Shown here piece after piece: positions 27,659 to 36,750 of a DNA stretch of 39,227 bases. Position numbers and translations under genes: made by a program. The stretch covers positions 1-39,227 of the forward strand of contig PAHI01000054.1 of the NCBI GenBank assembly GCA_002705575.1, read 5' to 3'. The notes under the pieces are model-generated. The model saw only the letters and a list, made by a program, of their open reading frames with translations, did not search any database and was not told the DNA's origin. Every line of letters begins with the position of its first letter. The stretch's first letter is position 1. The stretch comes from Fidelibacterota bacterium. GTDB lineage: Bacteria > Marinisomatota > Marinisomatia > SCGC-AAA003-L08 > GCA-002719095.

Positions 27659-27689
27659 TAATGTCTTATGTTCTTAATTTTATATGCTT

Positions 27690-28577
27690 TTAAATTTTTG
27701 ATTTAATGTAGTTAAGCCTAGACTCAAAAGAGTTTTTGCTGTATGAAAGAAGCCCTTCAACTCCAAAGCCCGAAACTGTATACGAGGCCATAGCTGTTGC
27801 ATGAACCAAAGCTTCTTCAAGATTTTTCTCGCCAAATTTAGACATATATCCAATAAAGCCTCCTGCAAAACTATCTCCGGCTCCAGTAGGGTCAAGCAAA
27901 TCAATTTTGTCAAATACGGGCACTTCTAATACTTTATCAGATGTGAACAACAAAGAACCTTTTGCTCCTTTTTTAATGACCACAATATCGGGCCCATGAC
28001 TGATAAATTTGCGCCCTATATCATATAAATCTTTTCCATTAGTCAGCTCAAAAGCTTCTTCGTCATTAAGAAAAAAAATGTCTGATTTTTCTACCACTTT
28101 CCAAACACCGTCAGGATCTAAGTCAATCCATAAGTTCATCGTATCACTAACAATTCTTTTTTTATTATCAATTTTTTTGATTGTTTCTAATTGAAGAGCG
28201 GGATGTATATTTCCTAGATACAAATAATCTGTAGAAACAGACTCACTTATTATAGGACTAAAGTTCTCAAAAACACCTAAGTGAGTATAAAGTGTTTCTC
28301 TTTTAGAGTAATCTTCTGAATACTTGCCTCCCCACCTAAATGTAGATCCTTTTTCAACCGATATAAAATCAATGGAAACACCGGTACTTTCAAACAAGTC
28401 CCAACCTTTCTGAGGGAAGTCTTCGCCAACTACCCCAATAAGCTTTACATCATTGTATTTTGATGACGCCACAGAAAAATAAGTTGCAGAGCCCCCAACT
28501 AAATCTGATTTAGAACCTTTTATTGTTTGAATTTCGTCAATCGCTATTGAGCCAATCGCTACTATTTTATTTTTCAT
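27690..28577 (-). CDS. PfkB (ribokinase) family carbohydrate or nucleoside kinase
   Basis: 295 residues. N-terminal IVAIGSIAIDEI and LVGGSATYFSVASSKY are the substrate-binding start and GG switch of the PfkB fold. VVIKKGAKGSLLF and DLLDPTGAGDSFAGGFIGY follow, the latter being the PfkB signature 2 with the anion-hole Gly-Ala-Gly and catalytic Asp. VSDTMNLWIDL in the middle is often seen in adenosine/sugar-kinase-like members of this family. Substrate not determined by sequence. It starts 74 bases from the divergent S9 peptidase gene; the 154-base stretch after its stop separates it from hsp20. Confidence 0.85.
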   Translation of the reverse strand: MKNKIVAIGSIAIDEIQTIKGSKSDLVGGSATYFSVASSKYNDVKLIGVVGEDFPQKGWDLFESTGVSIDFISVEKGSTFRWGGKYSEDYSKRETLYTHLGVFENFSPIISESVSTDYLYLGNIHPALQLETIKKIDNKKRIVSDTMNLWIDLDPDGVWKVVEKSDIFFLNDEEAFELTNGKDLYDIGRKFISHGPDIVVIKKGAKGSLLFTSDKVLEVPVFDKIDLLDPTGAGDSFAGGFIGYMSKFGEKNLEEALVHATAMASYTVSGFGVEGLLSYSKNSFESRLNYIKSKI

Positions 28578-28651
28578 ATTTTACTTCAATTATTTAGATA
28601 TATATTATAGCAATTATTAATCTGATTTTTATAATTAATTAACTAAACAGA

Positions 28652-30559
28652 ATGAAAAAAAAATTTATATTAACGACTTCGCTAATTTTATTTATATCTA
28701 TATTTTACTTTATAAAAGGAGACTCTATGGCTAGCATAGCTAAAATACCTCTCGAAGATTTTTTCAAAAACCCTGAAATGTCATCTTTTCAATTATCTCC
28801 TGATGGCAAAAATATATCTTACATGAAGCCTTGGAAAGAAGGAGATCGAATGATGAATGTATATGTAAGACCAATTAATTCAGATACAGAAGTACGAATA
28901 ACTAGCGCTTCTAAAAGAAGCCTGTATGGTTATTTTTGGCTAAACAACTCTAGGATTGCATACATTCAAGATGAAGGAGGTGATGAAAATATCCATATTT
29001 ATGCAGTCAATATTGATGGTAGCAACAATATCGATTTAACACCATTTAAAAATATACAAGCTCGAATTACAGATGACTTAGAAGATAATCCTAACTATAT
29101 CCTAGCAGCTCTAAATAAAAGAAATCCTCAAATTCATGACGTATATAGATTAAATGTAAATTCTGGAGAGATGGAAATGATTGCTGAAAATCCCGGGAAT
29201 ATACAGGGATGGATGACTGATAACGATGGTGCTCTAAGAATTGCTACTACTTCTGATGGTGTAAATACTAGTCTATTATATAGAGAAAATGAATCTGAAG
29301 ATTTTAAGCATATTCTGACTACTAATTTTAAAGAATCTGTTTCTCCTCTATACTTCACCTTTGATAACAAACAAATTTATGTATCTTCAAATAGAGGTAG
29401 AGATAAAAGCGCTATATTTAAATTTGATTTAAAAACAGCAAAAGAACAAGAGCTGATTTTTGAAAACAAAGAAGTTGATGTATACGGATTAATGAGATCA
29501 AAGAAAAGAAAGAAAATCACAGGAGTCTCCTATACAACGGACAAACTCCAAACACATTTCTTTGACGAATGGAGAGAAACCTTACAAAATAAACTCGAAT
29601 CAAAACTAAAAGGCGTAGAAGTAGCTCTCTCAGATCTAAGTAAAGATGAAACTAAAGCTATAGTTGTAACCTACAGTGATATATCTCGCGGAACATATTA
29701 CTATTACGACATAGAAAAGGATTTATTGACGAAGCTTGCAGATTTAAGCCCCTGGCTTAATGAAGAAGATATGGCTTTCATGAAACCTATCTCTTACAAA
29801 TCAAGAGACGGGCTCACTATTCCAGGATACCTAACTTTGCCACTTAACTATAAAAAAGGCAATAAAATTCCAGTTATAGTTAATCCTCACGGAGGACCAT
29901 GGGCCAGAGACAACTGGGGTTTTAACTCACAAGTACAATTTTTAGCAAATAGAGGCTATGCAGTACTACAAATGAATTTTAGAGGGAGTGTCGGATACGG
30001 CAGAAATTTTTGGGAAATTAGTTTTAAACAGTGGGGCAAAACCATGCAAGATGATATAACTGATGGAGTCAATTGGCTTATAAATGAAGGTATTGCAGAT
30101 CCAGACCGCATTGGTATTTATGGAGCCTCTTACGGTGGATATGCTACGCTTGCAGGACTTGCATTTACTCCAGATTTATATGCTTGCGGAGTAGACTATG
30201 TTGGAGTATCAAATATATTTACACTACTCGAAACACTACCTCCATATTGGGAGCTTGGAAGACAGATGATGTATGAAATGATTGGAAACCCTGAAACTGA
30301 GAAAGAATTGCTAAAGTCTGCATCTCCTTTGTTTCACATAGATAAAATAAAATCTCCTTTATTTGTAGCACAAGGTGCAAATGATCCCCGAGTAAAACAA
30401 GCAGAGTCAGATCAAATTGTTAACGCCCTAAAAGAAAAAGGAATCGATGTTCCATACATGCTTAAAAAAGATGAAGGGCATGGATTTTACAATGAAAAGA
30501 ATCAATTTGATTTTTACAGAGAAATGGAAAGGTTTCTCAAAAAACACCTACTAGACTAG
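28652..30559 (+). CDS. S9 family (prolyl oligopeptidase-type) serine peptidase
   Basis: 635 residues. An N-terminal hydrophobic segment (about 5-22) suggests export or anchoring. A seven-bladed propeller follows (about 40-370; e.g. FQLSPDGKNISYMKP, YFWLNNSRIAYIQDEGGDENIHIY). The alpha/beta-hydrolase domain has HGGPWARDNWGF, the nucleophile motif GIYGASYGGYAT, AQGANDPRVKQAESD with the acid Asp, and EGHGF with the catalytic His. Family members cleave short peptides, usually as acylaminoacyl- or dipeptidyl-peptidases. A second in-frame ATG at 28727 has AAAAGGAGA five bases upstream, while the first has no visible ribosome site, so a cytoplasmic form starting MASIAKIPLED is possible. Confidence 0.92.
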   Translation: MKKKFILTTSLILFISIFYFIKGDSMASIAKIPLEDFFKNPEMSSFQLSPDGKNISYMKPWKEGDRMMNVYVRPINSDTEVRITSASKRSLYGYFWLNNSRIAYIQDEGGDENIHIYAVNIDGSNNIDLTPFKNIQARITDDLEDNPNYILAALNKRNPQIHDVYRLNVNSGEMEMIAENPGNIQGWMTDNDGALRIATTSDGVNTSLLYRENESEDFKHILTTNFKESVSPLYFTFDNKQIYVSSNRGRDKSAIFKFDLKTAKEQELIFENKEVDVYGLMRSKKRKKITGVSYTTDKLQTHFFDEWRETLQNKLESKLKGVEVALSDLSKDETKAIVVTYSDISRGTYYYYDIEKDLLTKLADLSPWLNEEDMAFMKPISYKSRDGLTIPGYLTLPLNYKKGNKIPVIVNPHGGPWARDNWGFNSQVQFLANRGYAVLQMNFRGSVGYGRNFWEISFKQWGKTMQDDITDGVNWLINEGIADPDRIGIYGASYGGYATLAGLAFTPDLYACGVDYVGVSNIFTLLETLPPYWELGRQMMYEMIGNPETEKELLKSASPLFHIDKIKSPLFVAQGANDPRVKQAESDQIVNALKEKGIDVPYMLKKDEGHGFYNEKNQFDFYREMERFLKKHLLD

Positions 30560-30568
30560 CTCTAAAGC

Positions 30569-31234
30569 TTATACTGAAATTTTATAATCTGGGAAGTGAC
30601 TTTTGCTAGGCTCTTGAGGCCTCGGCATTAATTTAAAATCAGTAACTTGACCTAAATTATTAAATTTATATACAATAGGTTCGCACCAGCCAACCTCAGT
30701 CTGTAATATCTGTTCAGAACTATAGTTAAATAGGTTCATTATTATAGATCTAATACTATTACCATGAGCTGATAACAATACATTTTTTCCATCACGCAAA
30801 TAAGGCTTGATTTCTGAATTAAAATAAGGAATAGTGCGATCTAAAGTCATTTTCAAAGACTCTCCTTTAGGAGGAGGAGTATCAAAACTTCTTCGCCATA
30901 TCTGAACCTGCTCTTTACCAAACCTCTCAACTGCTTCTTGCTTGTTTTGCCCAACTAAATCGCCATAATCTCTCTCGTTTAAAGCTTCATTTCGATGTAT
31001 TTCAAGATTTTTGATTTTCAATTTATCTAAAATTATAGATAGAGTCTTTTGAGCTCTTAATAGATTAGAGGTAAATGCAATATCAAAACTACAGTCTTTA
31101 AGTAAATTAGCAGCTTCTTTAGCCTGCCTCTCACCTAAATCAGTAAGATCAACATCTTTCCAACCTGTAAATCTATTTTCAAGATTATAGATTGACTGTC
31201 CATGCCTCACTAAATATAAATTGCTATTTTTCAT
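30569..31234 (-). CDS. gpmA: 2,3-bisphosphoglycerate-dependent phosphoglycerate mutase
   Basis: 221 residues, somewhat shorter than E. coli GpmA (250). It interconverts 3- and 2-phosphoglycerate in glycolysis. LVRHGQSIYNLENRFTGWKDVDLT is split over the phospho-histidine (His11) and substrate loop; LRAQKT, NERDYGDLVGQNK (the Glu proton donor) and LSAHGNSIRSI with the second catalytic His are all present. The C-terminal lid is short. It converges with the S9 peptidase gene, stops nine bases apart, and starts 20 bases after the small zinc-knuckle gene, with which it may be co-transcribed. Confidence 0.93.
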   Translation of the reverse strand: MKNSNLYLVRHGQSIYNLENRFTGWKDVDLTDLGERQAKEAANLLKDCSFDIAFTSNLLRAQKTLSIILDKLKIKNLEIHRNEALNERDYGDLVGQNKQEAVERFGKEQVQIWRRSFDTPPPKGESLKMTLDRTIPYFNSEIKPYLRDGKNVLLSAHGNSIRSIIMNLFNYSSEQILQTEVGWCEPIVYKFNNLGQVTDFKLMPRPQEPSKSHFPDYKISV

Positions 31235-31254
31235 AGAATAAAAAAATTTCTATA

Positions 31255-31413
31255 TTAAAAAACACCTTTTCCATTACACGAAGAACAGGATATATCTCTT
31301 TCTATGCCTGAACCATAGCATGATTCACATATTTCTGAAACAGCAATATCTTTAAAATTTTCATCAAAAGCACCTGATTTTATTGGTGCCTCTTTTAACA
31401 CTACAAGCTTCAT
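31255..31413 (-). CDS. Small DnaJ-type CxxCxGxG zinc-knuckle protein
   Basis: 52 residues from the ATG at 31413, which has GAGGA eight bases upstream; a TTG start eight codons earlier lacks this. The C-terminal half reads CESCYGSG then CSSCNGKG, two CxxCxGxG motifs as in the DnaJ zinc-binding domain, enough to bind one zinc with four Cys. The N-terminal half MKLVVLKEAPIKSGAF is a plain beta-strand pattern. There is no J domain or signal peptide. I do not recognise a named family. Position 20 bases ahead of gpmA suggests co-transcription. It could be a folding accessory or a small zinc-binding protein; no function assigned. Confidence 0.7.
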   Translation of the reverse strand: MKLVVLKEAPIKSGAFDENFKDIAVSEICESCYGSGIERDISCSSCNGKGVF

Positions 31414-31490
31414 ATGATTAGTCCTCAATTTTAACAACCATAATGAATTTAATCATTATTTTAAATTTTTATTATTAATTTACACATATA

Positions 31491-31511
31491 AAAATTTACA
31501 GTGTAAATTTT
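31491..31511. promoter_or_regulatory. Perfect 21-bp palindrome just before the ScfR-type regulator start, probable autoregulatory operator
   Basis: AAAATTTACA, one G, then the exact reverse complement. It ends six bases before the ATG at 31518, where the ribosome site would be, and a further TTACAC half-like element lies at 31480-31485. RamB/PrpR-type regulators recognise short A/T-flanked palindromes near their own genes, so self-control is a reasonable inference. The intergenic space also serves the divergent zinc-knuckle gene and gpmA. Confidence 0.6.
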
Positions 31512-31517
31512 ACAAAA

Positions 31518-33053
31518 ATGAAAAAAACTCTTAGAAATACACATTTTATAGGTTATAAAATAAGAAAAATGCGCAAAAACCTGGGCATGACCTTAGAAGA
31601 TTTGTGTGTAAGATGTATTCAATTAAATTCTTCTACAGCTCCATCAGTATCATATCTTAGTCTAATTGAAACAGGTCACAGAAAACCTTCAGCAAAACTA
31701 ATCAATATGCTATCATCTATTTTTCAAAAAACCCCTAAATGGTTTCTAGATGAAACAATTAAGATTGATGAATCTAAAAATGAGTCTGTAGGGTTTTCTT
31801 TGGAGCCTAAATTTCTTTTTTCAAAAGAGCTCTTATCAAAATCAATTCCTACGCTACTATCTCAAACAGGAACCTCTGGAAGACATTTTGCTCATCTGCT
31901 AATAAGAGCTTACCAAGAAAAGAACAACAATCAATTTCACAATATTGAAAAAATAGCGGATAGCGTCGGTAAAAAGATTTTTCCTATAACATTAGATGAA
32001 ATCTTCAAAATTTGCAAAAACCTTAATCTTGAAATCGAATTCTTTAATAAAAGCCCTTTAAGAACAATCAATCATTCAGGAAGAGAAATCACTACATTAA
32101 TAAGGTCTTTTTACGAATATCCAAACAAAATATACATAAATAAAAGACTTGAAAAAGAACCCGATCGACTCAAATATGATTTAGCAACAATGATAGGGCA
32201 TAAAGTTTTGCATAATGGAGATGGCATATTATCAATTAATGCTTCTGGAGGAGAGATTGGAGGATCACCTCAACCCTATGAAGCAAAAAGCGGAGAGATT
32301 CATCAAAAAGATATATTATATGCCTGGAGAGACTTTGAATCAAGTTATTTTGCTGGAGCTTTACTTTGCCCTAAACTTCCTTTTAGATATTTTTTGCTTA
32401 GAGAAGCTTATAATATAAATAGCTATAAAAAAATTAATATCACTCCTGGAGTTTTTATGAGAAGAATTACAAGTGTATCAAATCATAAAGAATGGCATTA
32501 CTTCGATGTTTATCCCCCTGGATACTTAAGAACATCTTACAGAGGAGACAACATATCTTCGCCATGGGCAAACATGAGACTTGTCACTAACCCTTGTAAA
32601 AATTGGGCAATGTTTGGACTTCTATCAAGCTCAGGGAAAAATTTAAATCAAATTTCTATAATGAAAAATAAAAACCAAAACGAATTATATGCATCAACAG
32701 CTTTAAAAATTGAAGATGCAGCAAATAATAAACATGTGTTATCTCTAGGCTTCAACATAGGAAATCTTCTTGATAAACATAAAATAGATTCTAAAGAAAT
32801 AATAAGTAGCTTAAAGAAAAAAATTAAAAAATCTAAGTCTCCTTATAAAATGAATGGAGCTATAAAAAAAGAAATGCTAAAAATAGGAAATTTAGTTAAT
32901 ATTTCATGGTTTCTTGATGCTGTCAATAAACCCATTACTATCATTTGCCCTACAAGTGAAGACTGTCAGTGTAATCAAAGCAGAAAAAAAAGAAGAGAAA
33001 AAATATCCTGGCTAAATGAGGTTAAGGAAAATATTATAAAAAAAAATATATAG
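31518..33053 (+). CDS. XRE-family regulator with IrrE-like and ScfR (DUF2083) domains, short-chain fatty-acyl regulator type
   Basis: 511 residues, usual ScfR length (about 470-510). The XRE helix-turn-helix at about 10-60 contains IRKMRKNLGMTLEDL and SVSYLSLIETGHRKPS. A middle IrrE/ImmA-like segment reads EPDRLKYDLATMIGHKVLHN, where a true zinc peptidase would have HExxH; here only GHKVLH is left, so no protease activity is expected. The C-terminal DUF2083 part includes FESSYFAGALLCP, NWAMFGLL and a Cys cluster CPTSEDCQC near 484-493. Family members (RamB, PrpR, MldR) sense acyl-CoA and control acetate, propionate and glyoxylate genes. The acetyl-CoA synthetase gene 4 kb away fits, though a link is not shown. 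Confidence 0.85.
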   Translation: MKKTLRNTHFIGYKIRKMRKNLGMTLEDLCVRCIQLNSSTAPSVSYLSLIETGHRKPSAKLINMLSSIFQKTPKWFLDETIKIDESKNESVGFSLEPKFLFSKELLSKSIPTLLSQTGTSGRHFAHLLIRAYQEKNNNQFHNIEKIADSVGKKIFPITLDEIFKICKNLNLEIEFFNKSPLRTINHSGREITTLIRSFYEYPNKIYINKRLEKEPDRLKYDLATMIGHKVLHNGDGILSINASGGEIGGSPQPYEAKSGEIHQKDILYAWRDFESSYFAGALLCPKLPFRYFLLREAYNINSYKKINITPGVFMRRITSVSNHKEWHYFDVYPPGYLRTSYRGDNISSPWANMRLVTNPCKNWAMFGLLSSSGKNLNQISIMKNKNQNELYASTALKIEDAANNKHVLSLGFNIGNLLDKHKIDSKEIISSLKKKIKKSKSPYKMNGAIKKEMLKIGNLVNISWFLDAVNKPITIICPTSEDCQCNQSRKKRREKISWLNEVKENIIKKNI

Positions 33054-33123
33054 ATATACGAATAAAAATTTACTGTTTAAATCTTAGTAAAATACTTATT
33101 AAAGAATAACTATTCAGAGTAAT

Positions 33124-34656
33124 CTAATTGAAAAAAACCTTTATTCTATCTCTAAACTGATCTTTATAATAGTCAAAAATTTCTTTAGGTGTCATTTTTT
33201 TATGCTTCTCATTAACTTCTTCATTTAACTTTTGACGTTCTGCCATTATTGATGCAAGACTATCAATAATATTTGAATTCTTATCAATTATACTTTTTAA
33301 AGCATCTTTAGGGATTTTAATACACTCTAAATGATTTATAGCTTTTACAGTTGCCGACCTCTTGTCTCCAGTTAGCAAAGAAAACTCTCCAAAAGCATCA
33401 CCGTTAGATAGTAACCCAAGCTTAATATCTTTACCCTCTTTATTTAATATAACACGTGCATTTCCAGATAAAATAACAAACAAAGATGAGCCCTCATCTC
33501 CTTGCTTAACAATATTTTGGTTTGGTTCATATTCAGCAGTAATTGAATTAGATAAAAGTAGGTTGATTTCATTTTCACTGAAATCATTAAAAATATCAAC
33601 TTTTTGAACTTGATCATATTTTGTTACATTTTCAATTTGAATTTCATCCATTACACCTCTTTTTGAAACCTGCCAATCTACAGCTGTTTGAGAAATTCCT
33701 ACCTTACTTAAACTTTTACTGACATTAATAAATAAATTATCTCTACCAAAATAACTAAACTCATAATTTTTCCACCAAACTCTTATATTATATCTAAAAG
33801 GCTCTGAAGTAGCATCTGCTAAGTAAGCTCTAGGAGCAGGATCTCTGACAATATTTTTAACATCTTGCATTCCTAATATCAATTGTCTTTTAACTAAATC
33901 TGGAGGTAGTGTACTATTAATTGAAATCAAGTAATTACAAGAATAAATCTTATCTGGTCTAGAATGATTATGAACAATCATATTACCACAACGATTATTT
34001 GGAACCACAATCATACTATTATTTCTAGATAATAATCTCGTAGTCCTCCATTTAATATCAATAACTTTACCTAAATACGTGCCATTTTCAAGCTCAATCC
34101 AGTCTCCAATACTATAAGGCCTTTCTATGGATAAAGAAATACCATTAATTATATCTGCCAAAAAATCTTTCATAGCAAAACCAATTATAGTAGCAAAAAC
34201 ACCCGTTGAAACAAGTATACTCGTAATTGGCTTATCAAAAATAAAACCCAACACAAATGAAATTGTTAATAAATATATTATTAATCCAAAAAAGTTCTGA
34301 AGAAGCTTAGGTGCTTTGGTTCCACTTTTTTCAATAAATTTTTTATTCCAAAAAAATATAACTATAAGCCTATTAACAAACCATGAACCACATACTAAAA
34401 ACAGAGATACCGATAAATCAAAAGCACTTTCTTCCTGAATTTGAAGTGAAATGATATAGAACAAGAAAATCATAATAGGAAAGATTACTGCATCTGTCGC
34501 CAATAGTAATTTTGTCCTATCTTTAAATTCTGCAATTTTAGCAATTCTTCTTGATATAAAAACAATAACAATAAAACCAACAAACACCCATATTAAAAGG
34601 GATGTATCTGTACCATTCCACATCTCATTATATATCTTCTGAAGAATATCCATCAT
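33124..34656 (-). CDS. MscS-type channel with C-terminal cyclic-nucleotide-binding domain
   Basis: 510 residues. Four N-terminal membrane helices (about 17-35, 45-68, 75-100, 120-145) precede the MscS core, whose pore helix is STGVFATIIGFAMKDFLADI and whose beta domain has RPYSIGDWIELENGTYLGKV and NNSMIVVPNN. After the MscS C-terminal domain, a CRP-like cNMP-binding fold (about 345-480) contains IVKQGDEGSSLFVILSG and the phosphate-cassette-like GDAFGEFSLLTGDKRSATV, including the Glu and Arg that hold the ribose-phosphate in cAMP/cGMP binders. This architecture is known as bCNG channels. It abuts the secretin stop with no gap, suggesting co-transcription. Ligand and ion selectivity unknown. 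Confidence 0.92.
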   Translation of the reverse strand: MMDILQKIYNEMWNGTDTSLLIWVFVGFIVIVFISRRIAKIAEFKDRTKLLLATDAVIFPIMIFLFYIISLQIQEESAFDLSVSLFLVCGSWFVNRLIVIFFWNKKFIEKSGTKAPKLLQNFFGLIIYLLTISFVLGFIFDKPITSILVSTGVFATIIGFAMKDFLADIINGISLSIERPYSIGDWIELENGTYLGKVIDIKWRTTRLLSRNNSMIVVPNNRCGNMIVHNHSRPDKIYSCNYLISINSTLPPDLVKRQLILGMQDVKNIVRDPAPRAYLADATSEPFRYNIRVWWKNYEFSYFGRDNLFINVSKSLSKVGISQTAVDWQVSKRGVMDEIQIENVTKYDQVQKVDIFNDFSENEINLLLSNSITAEYEPNQNIVKQGDEGSSLFVILSGNARVILNKEGKDIKLGLLSNGDAFGEFSLLTGDKRSATVKAINHLECIKIPKDALKSIIDKNSNIIDSLASIMAERQKLNEEVNEKHKKMTPKEIFDYYKDQFRDRIKVFFN

Positions 34657-36687
34657 TTATTCATTTATACTATTAATTAAAGGGTTAATTTCTGCATTAA
34701 ATTTATTCTCAAAAGCTTCATAATATGAATTTATTTCATAATAATATTGAGCAATATCCTTATCAATAAAAATATCATTGTTAATTAATGCATCTGATGA
34801 AGGAAAAATTATTTCCAAGCCAGTTTTAAAAGATTTGACATTCAAATTAAGATCAGGATTTAAAATTAATATTTTCTTTAAAATAATAACTTCGTACAAT
34901 CTTCTCAAATGTTTTGGGCTAGATATTAATATAGTATTACCACTATCCTGATTTAATTGATTTAAAAGATTTTTAAAATCTTTTTTACTGTCATCATAAA
35001 TATCTATTACATCAACTTTAAAAGCAGGCCTTACAAATGGCTTGCTAATATCATAACTATCATTAGTTACAAACTTCAAGGCTAATGCTCTAAAATGCTC
35101 TGATTTAAAAATATTGTAATCCCTTAACTTTTCTTTTAAAAACTCTATACCTGAGCCATCTTCCGGGAATATAACTTTTTCAGGATTAATGTATTCAAAA
35201 TACTTTTCTCTCTCAATGATTTCATAAATCATTCGCCTAACCAGAATATCTTCTCCTGGCAAAACACCTTCCTTAAGCTGTCTGTATGATTTAAAATCTA
35301 AGTCTTCAAATTTACCATAGGAATCATTCTGAACCATATTTAAAACATCTCTTACCACAGGGCTTTCATAAATAAATTTTAAATCAAATATGTCATCATC
35401 TTTCAACCTATAACTATTAGGAAAAAGCTCATTACCAAATGAATCAAACAAATGTGAATCTTGAGGAATAACCCTACTAAAACTCTTGTTTTCATTTGAA
35501 ATGATATGAGGTGTTAAAACTATAATGACTTCTTTTTTTATATTATTCTTACCTTCATGAGAGAAAACTTTGCCAATTAAAGGTAATTTTGACAAAATAG
35601 GAATACCTCCCACACTATCATATTTTTTATCACTAATAAGACCACCAATAATAAAAGGGTTGTTATTTTCAACACTTATAAACGTCTCAACTTTACGATT
35701 ATTTATTATAGGAGTAATCAATATTCCATCTGAACCATAAGATAATTTTTCAGGGTCTGTTATAATAGTTTCAACCTGCATCAGAATATCATTTTTGTCA
35801 TTGCTTATTCTAGGCCTAATGTTTAAAATAATTCCTGTGGGTATATATTCTACATCTTCAGATGTGTATGCTGTTCCTGATGTTGTTCTGGTTATAGGAA
35901 TATGTTGACCTATTTGAATACGAGCTTGTCGACCATCCATAACCATAACAGAAGGTTTTGATAAAATTTCTCCACTTGATGAATTTAAAAGAGCTTCAAT
36001 ATTTGCATTAAACATACTTTGCAGCACTTCACCTTCTGTATCAATAAGAGCTTGGTCAGAATACTCTATAGACAAACCTGATAAAACTTGCGAGCCATCT
36101 AAATCAGAAGACATATCAGGAGTTGTTGCTGTAAAATTCTCTCCTTGACCATAAAGATTGATTCCTAATTCTTCAAGTTCTTCACTGTTTATTTCAATAA
36201 CTAAGGCTTCAATCATAACCTGATCAGCAGGAACATCTAATTTGTTTTTGATAAATTCAAGTAAAACTCTAAAATCAGGCTCACTACCATCTTTATAACA
36301 AGCCATAATTTTTTCTGGAGGTTCTCCAGAAATAATATCTGGCATTGAACTGCCTCCTAGATAAGAAGCCATACCCTCAAATGCAGAACCATCAGACTCT
36401 CCACTTGAATTATAATCTAAGTAACCTACATTTTCATATGGAAATTTAAAAATTGTTAACCCTGGTGCTTTTGAATCAATGTCATCAAAAGTATCTAGTT
36501 TTGGTGAAAAAGAAAAATCAGATTCATCTTGAACGTAATCAACGACAGAATAACCCATTGCTTTTAACATTGCGACAGCACTTTCAGAATTTACATAATT
36601 AAGAGAGATAACCTTGCAATTATCATTGATGTTACCGAATAAAAAAATCGGTAAACACATAAGTAAAATTAGTATATTGTTTTTCAT
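34657..36687 (-). CDS. Secretin (type II/III secretion or type IV pilus GspD/PilQ-like) outer-membrane protein
   Basis: 676 residues. Signal peptide at about 1-18 (LMCLPIFLFG), then a short N-domain with ISLNYVNSESAVAMLKAMGY. The secretin domain (about 156-400) carries VMIEALVIEINSEELEELGINL, LSKPSVMVMDGRQARIQIGQHIPI, EYIPTGIILNIRPRIS, NPFIIGGLISDKKYDSVGGIPILSKLPLIGKVF and VIIVLTPHII: the classic secretin pattern and gate/rim region. About 275 residues follow, rich in Asp/Glu/Lys, with no domain I recognise. No other T2SS or pilus gene lies in the window, so this is either a stand-alone secretin or its partners are elsewhere. The MscS gene starts right after it (stop, then next ATG). Confidence 0.9.
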   Translation of the reverse strand: MKNNILILLMCLPIFLFGNINDNCKVISLNYVNSESAVAMLKAMGYSVVDYVQDESDFSFSPKLDTFDDIDSKAPGLTIFKFPYENVGYLDYNSSGESDGSAFEGMASYLGGSSMPDIISGEPPEKIMACYKDGSEPDFRVLLEFIKNKLDVPADQVMIEALVIEINSEELEELGINLYGQGENFTATTPDMSSDLDGSQVLSGLSIEYSDQALIDTEGEVLQSMFNANIEALLNSSSGEILSKPSVMVMDGRQARIQIGQHIPITRTTSGTAYTSEDVEYIPTGIILNIRPRISNDKNDILMQVETIITDPEKLSYGSDGILITPIINNRKVETFISVENNNPFIIGGLISDKKYDSVGGIPILSKLPLIGKVFSHEGKNNIKKEVIIVLTPHIISNENKSFSRVIPQDSHLFDSFGNELFPNSYRLKDDDIFDLKFIYESPVVRDVLNMVQNDSYGKFEDLDFKSYRQLKEGVLPGEDILVRRMIYEIIEREKYFEYINPEKVIFPEDGSGIEFLKEKLRDYNIFKSEHFRALALKFVTNDSYDISKPFVRPAFKVDVIDIYDDSKKDFKNLLNQLNQDSGNTILISSPKHLRRLYEVIILKKILILNPDLNLNVKSFKTGLEIIFPSSDALINNDIFIDKDIAQYYYEINSYYEAFENKFNAEINPLINSINE

Positions 36688-36750
36688 AATATTTTATATT
36701 GATATAAACCTAGGTAGATAATATAGGGTACTACAATAAATATATATAAA

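Noticed and set aside
33069..33092. TTTACT...AGTAAA inverted repeat between the convergent ScfR and MscS genes, considered as terminator or second operator.
   Set aside because: No G/C in the stem beyond one pair, and no T run placed properly; too weak.
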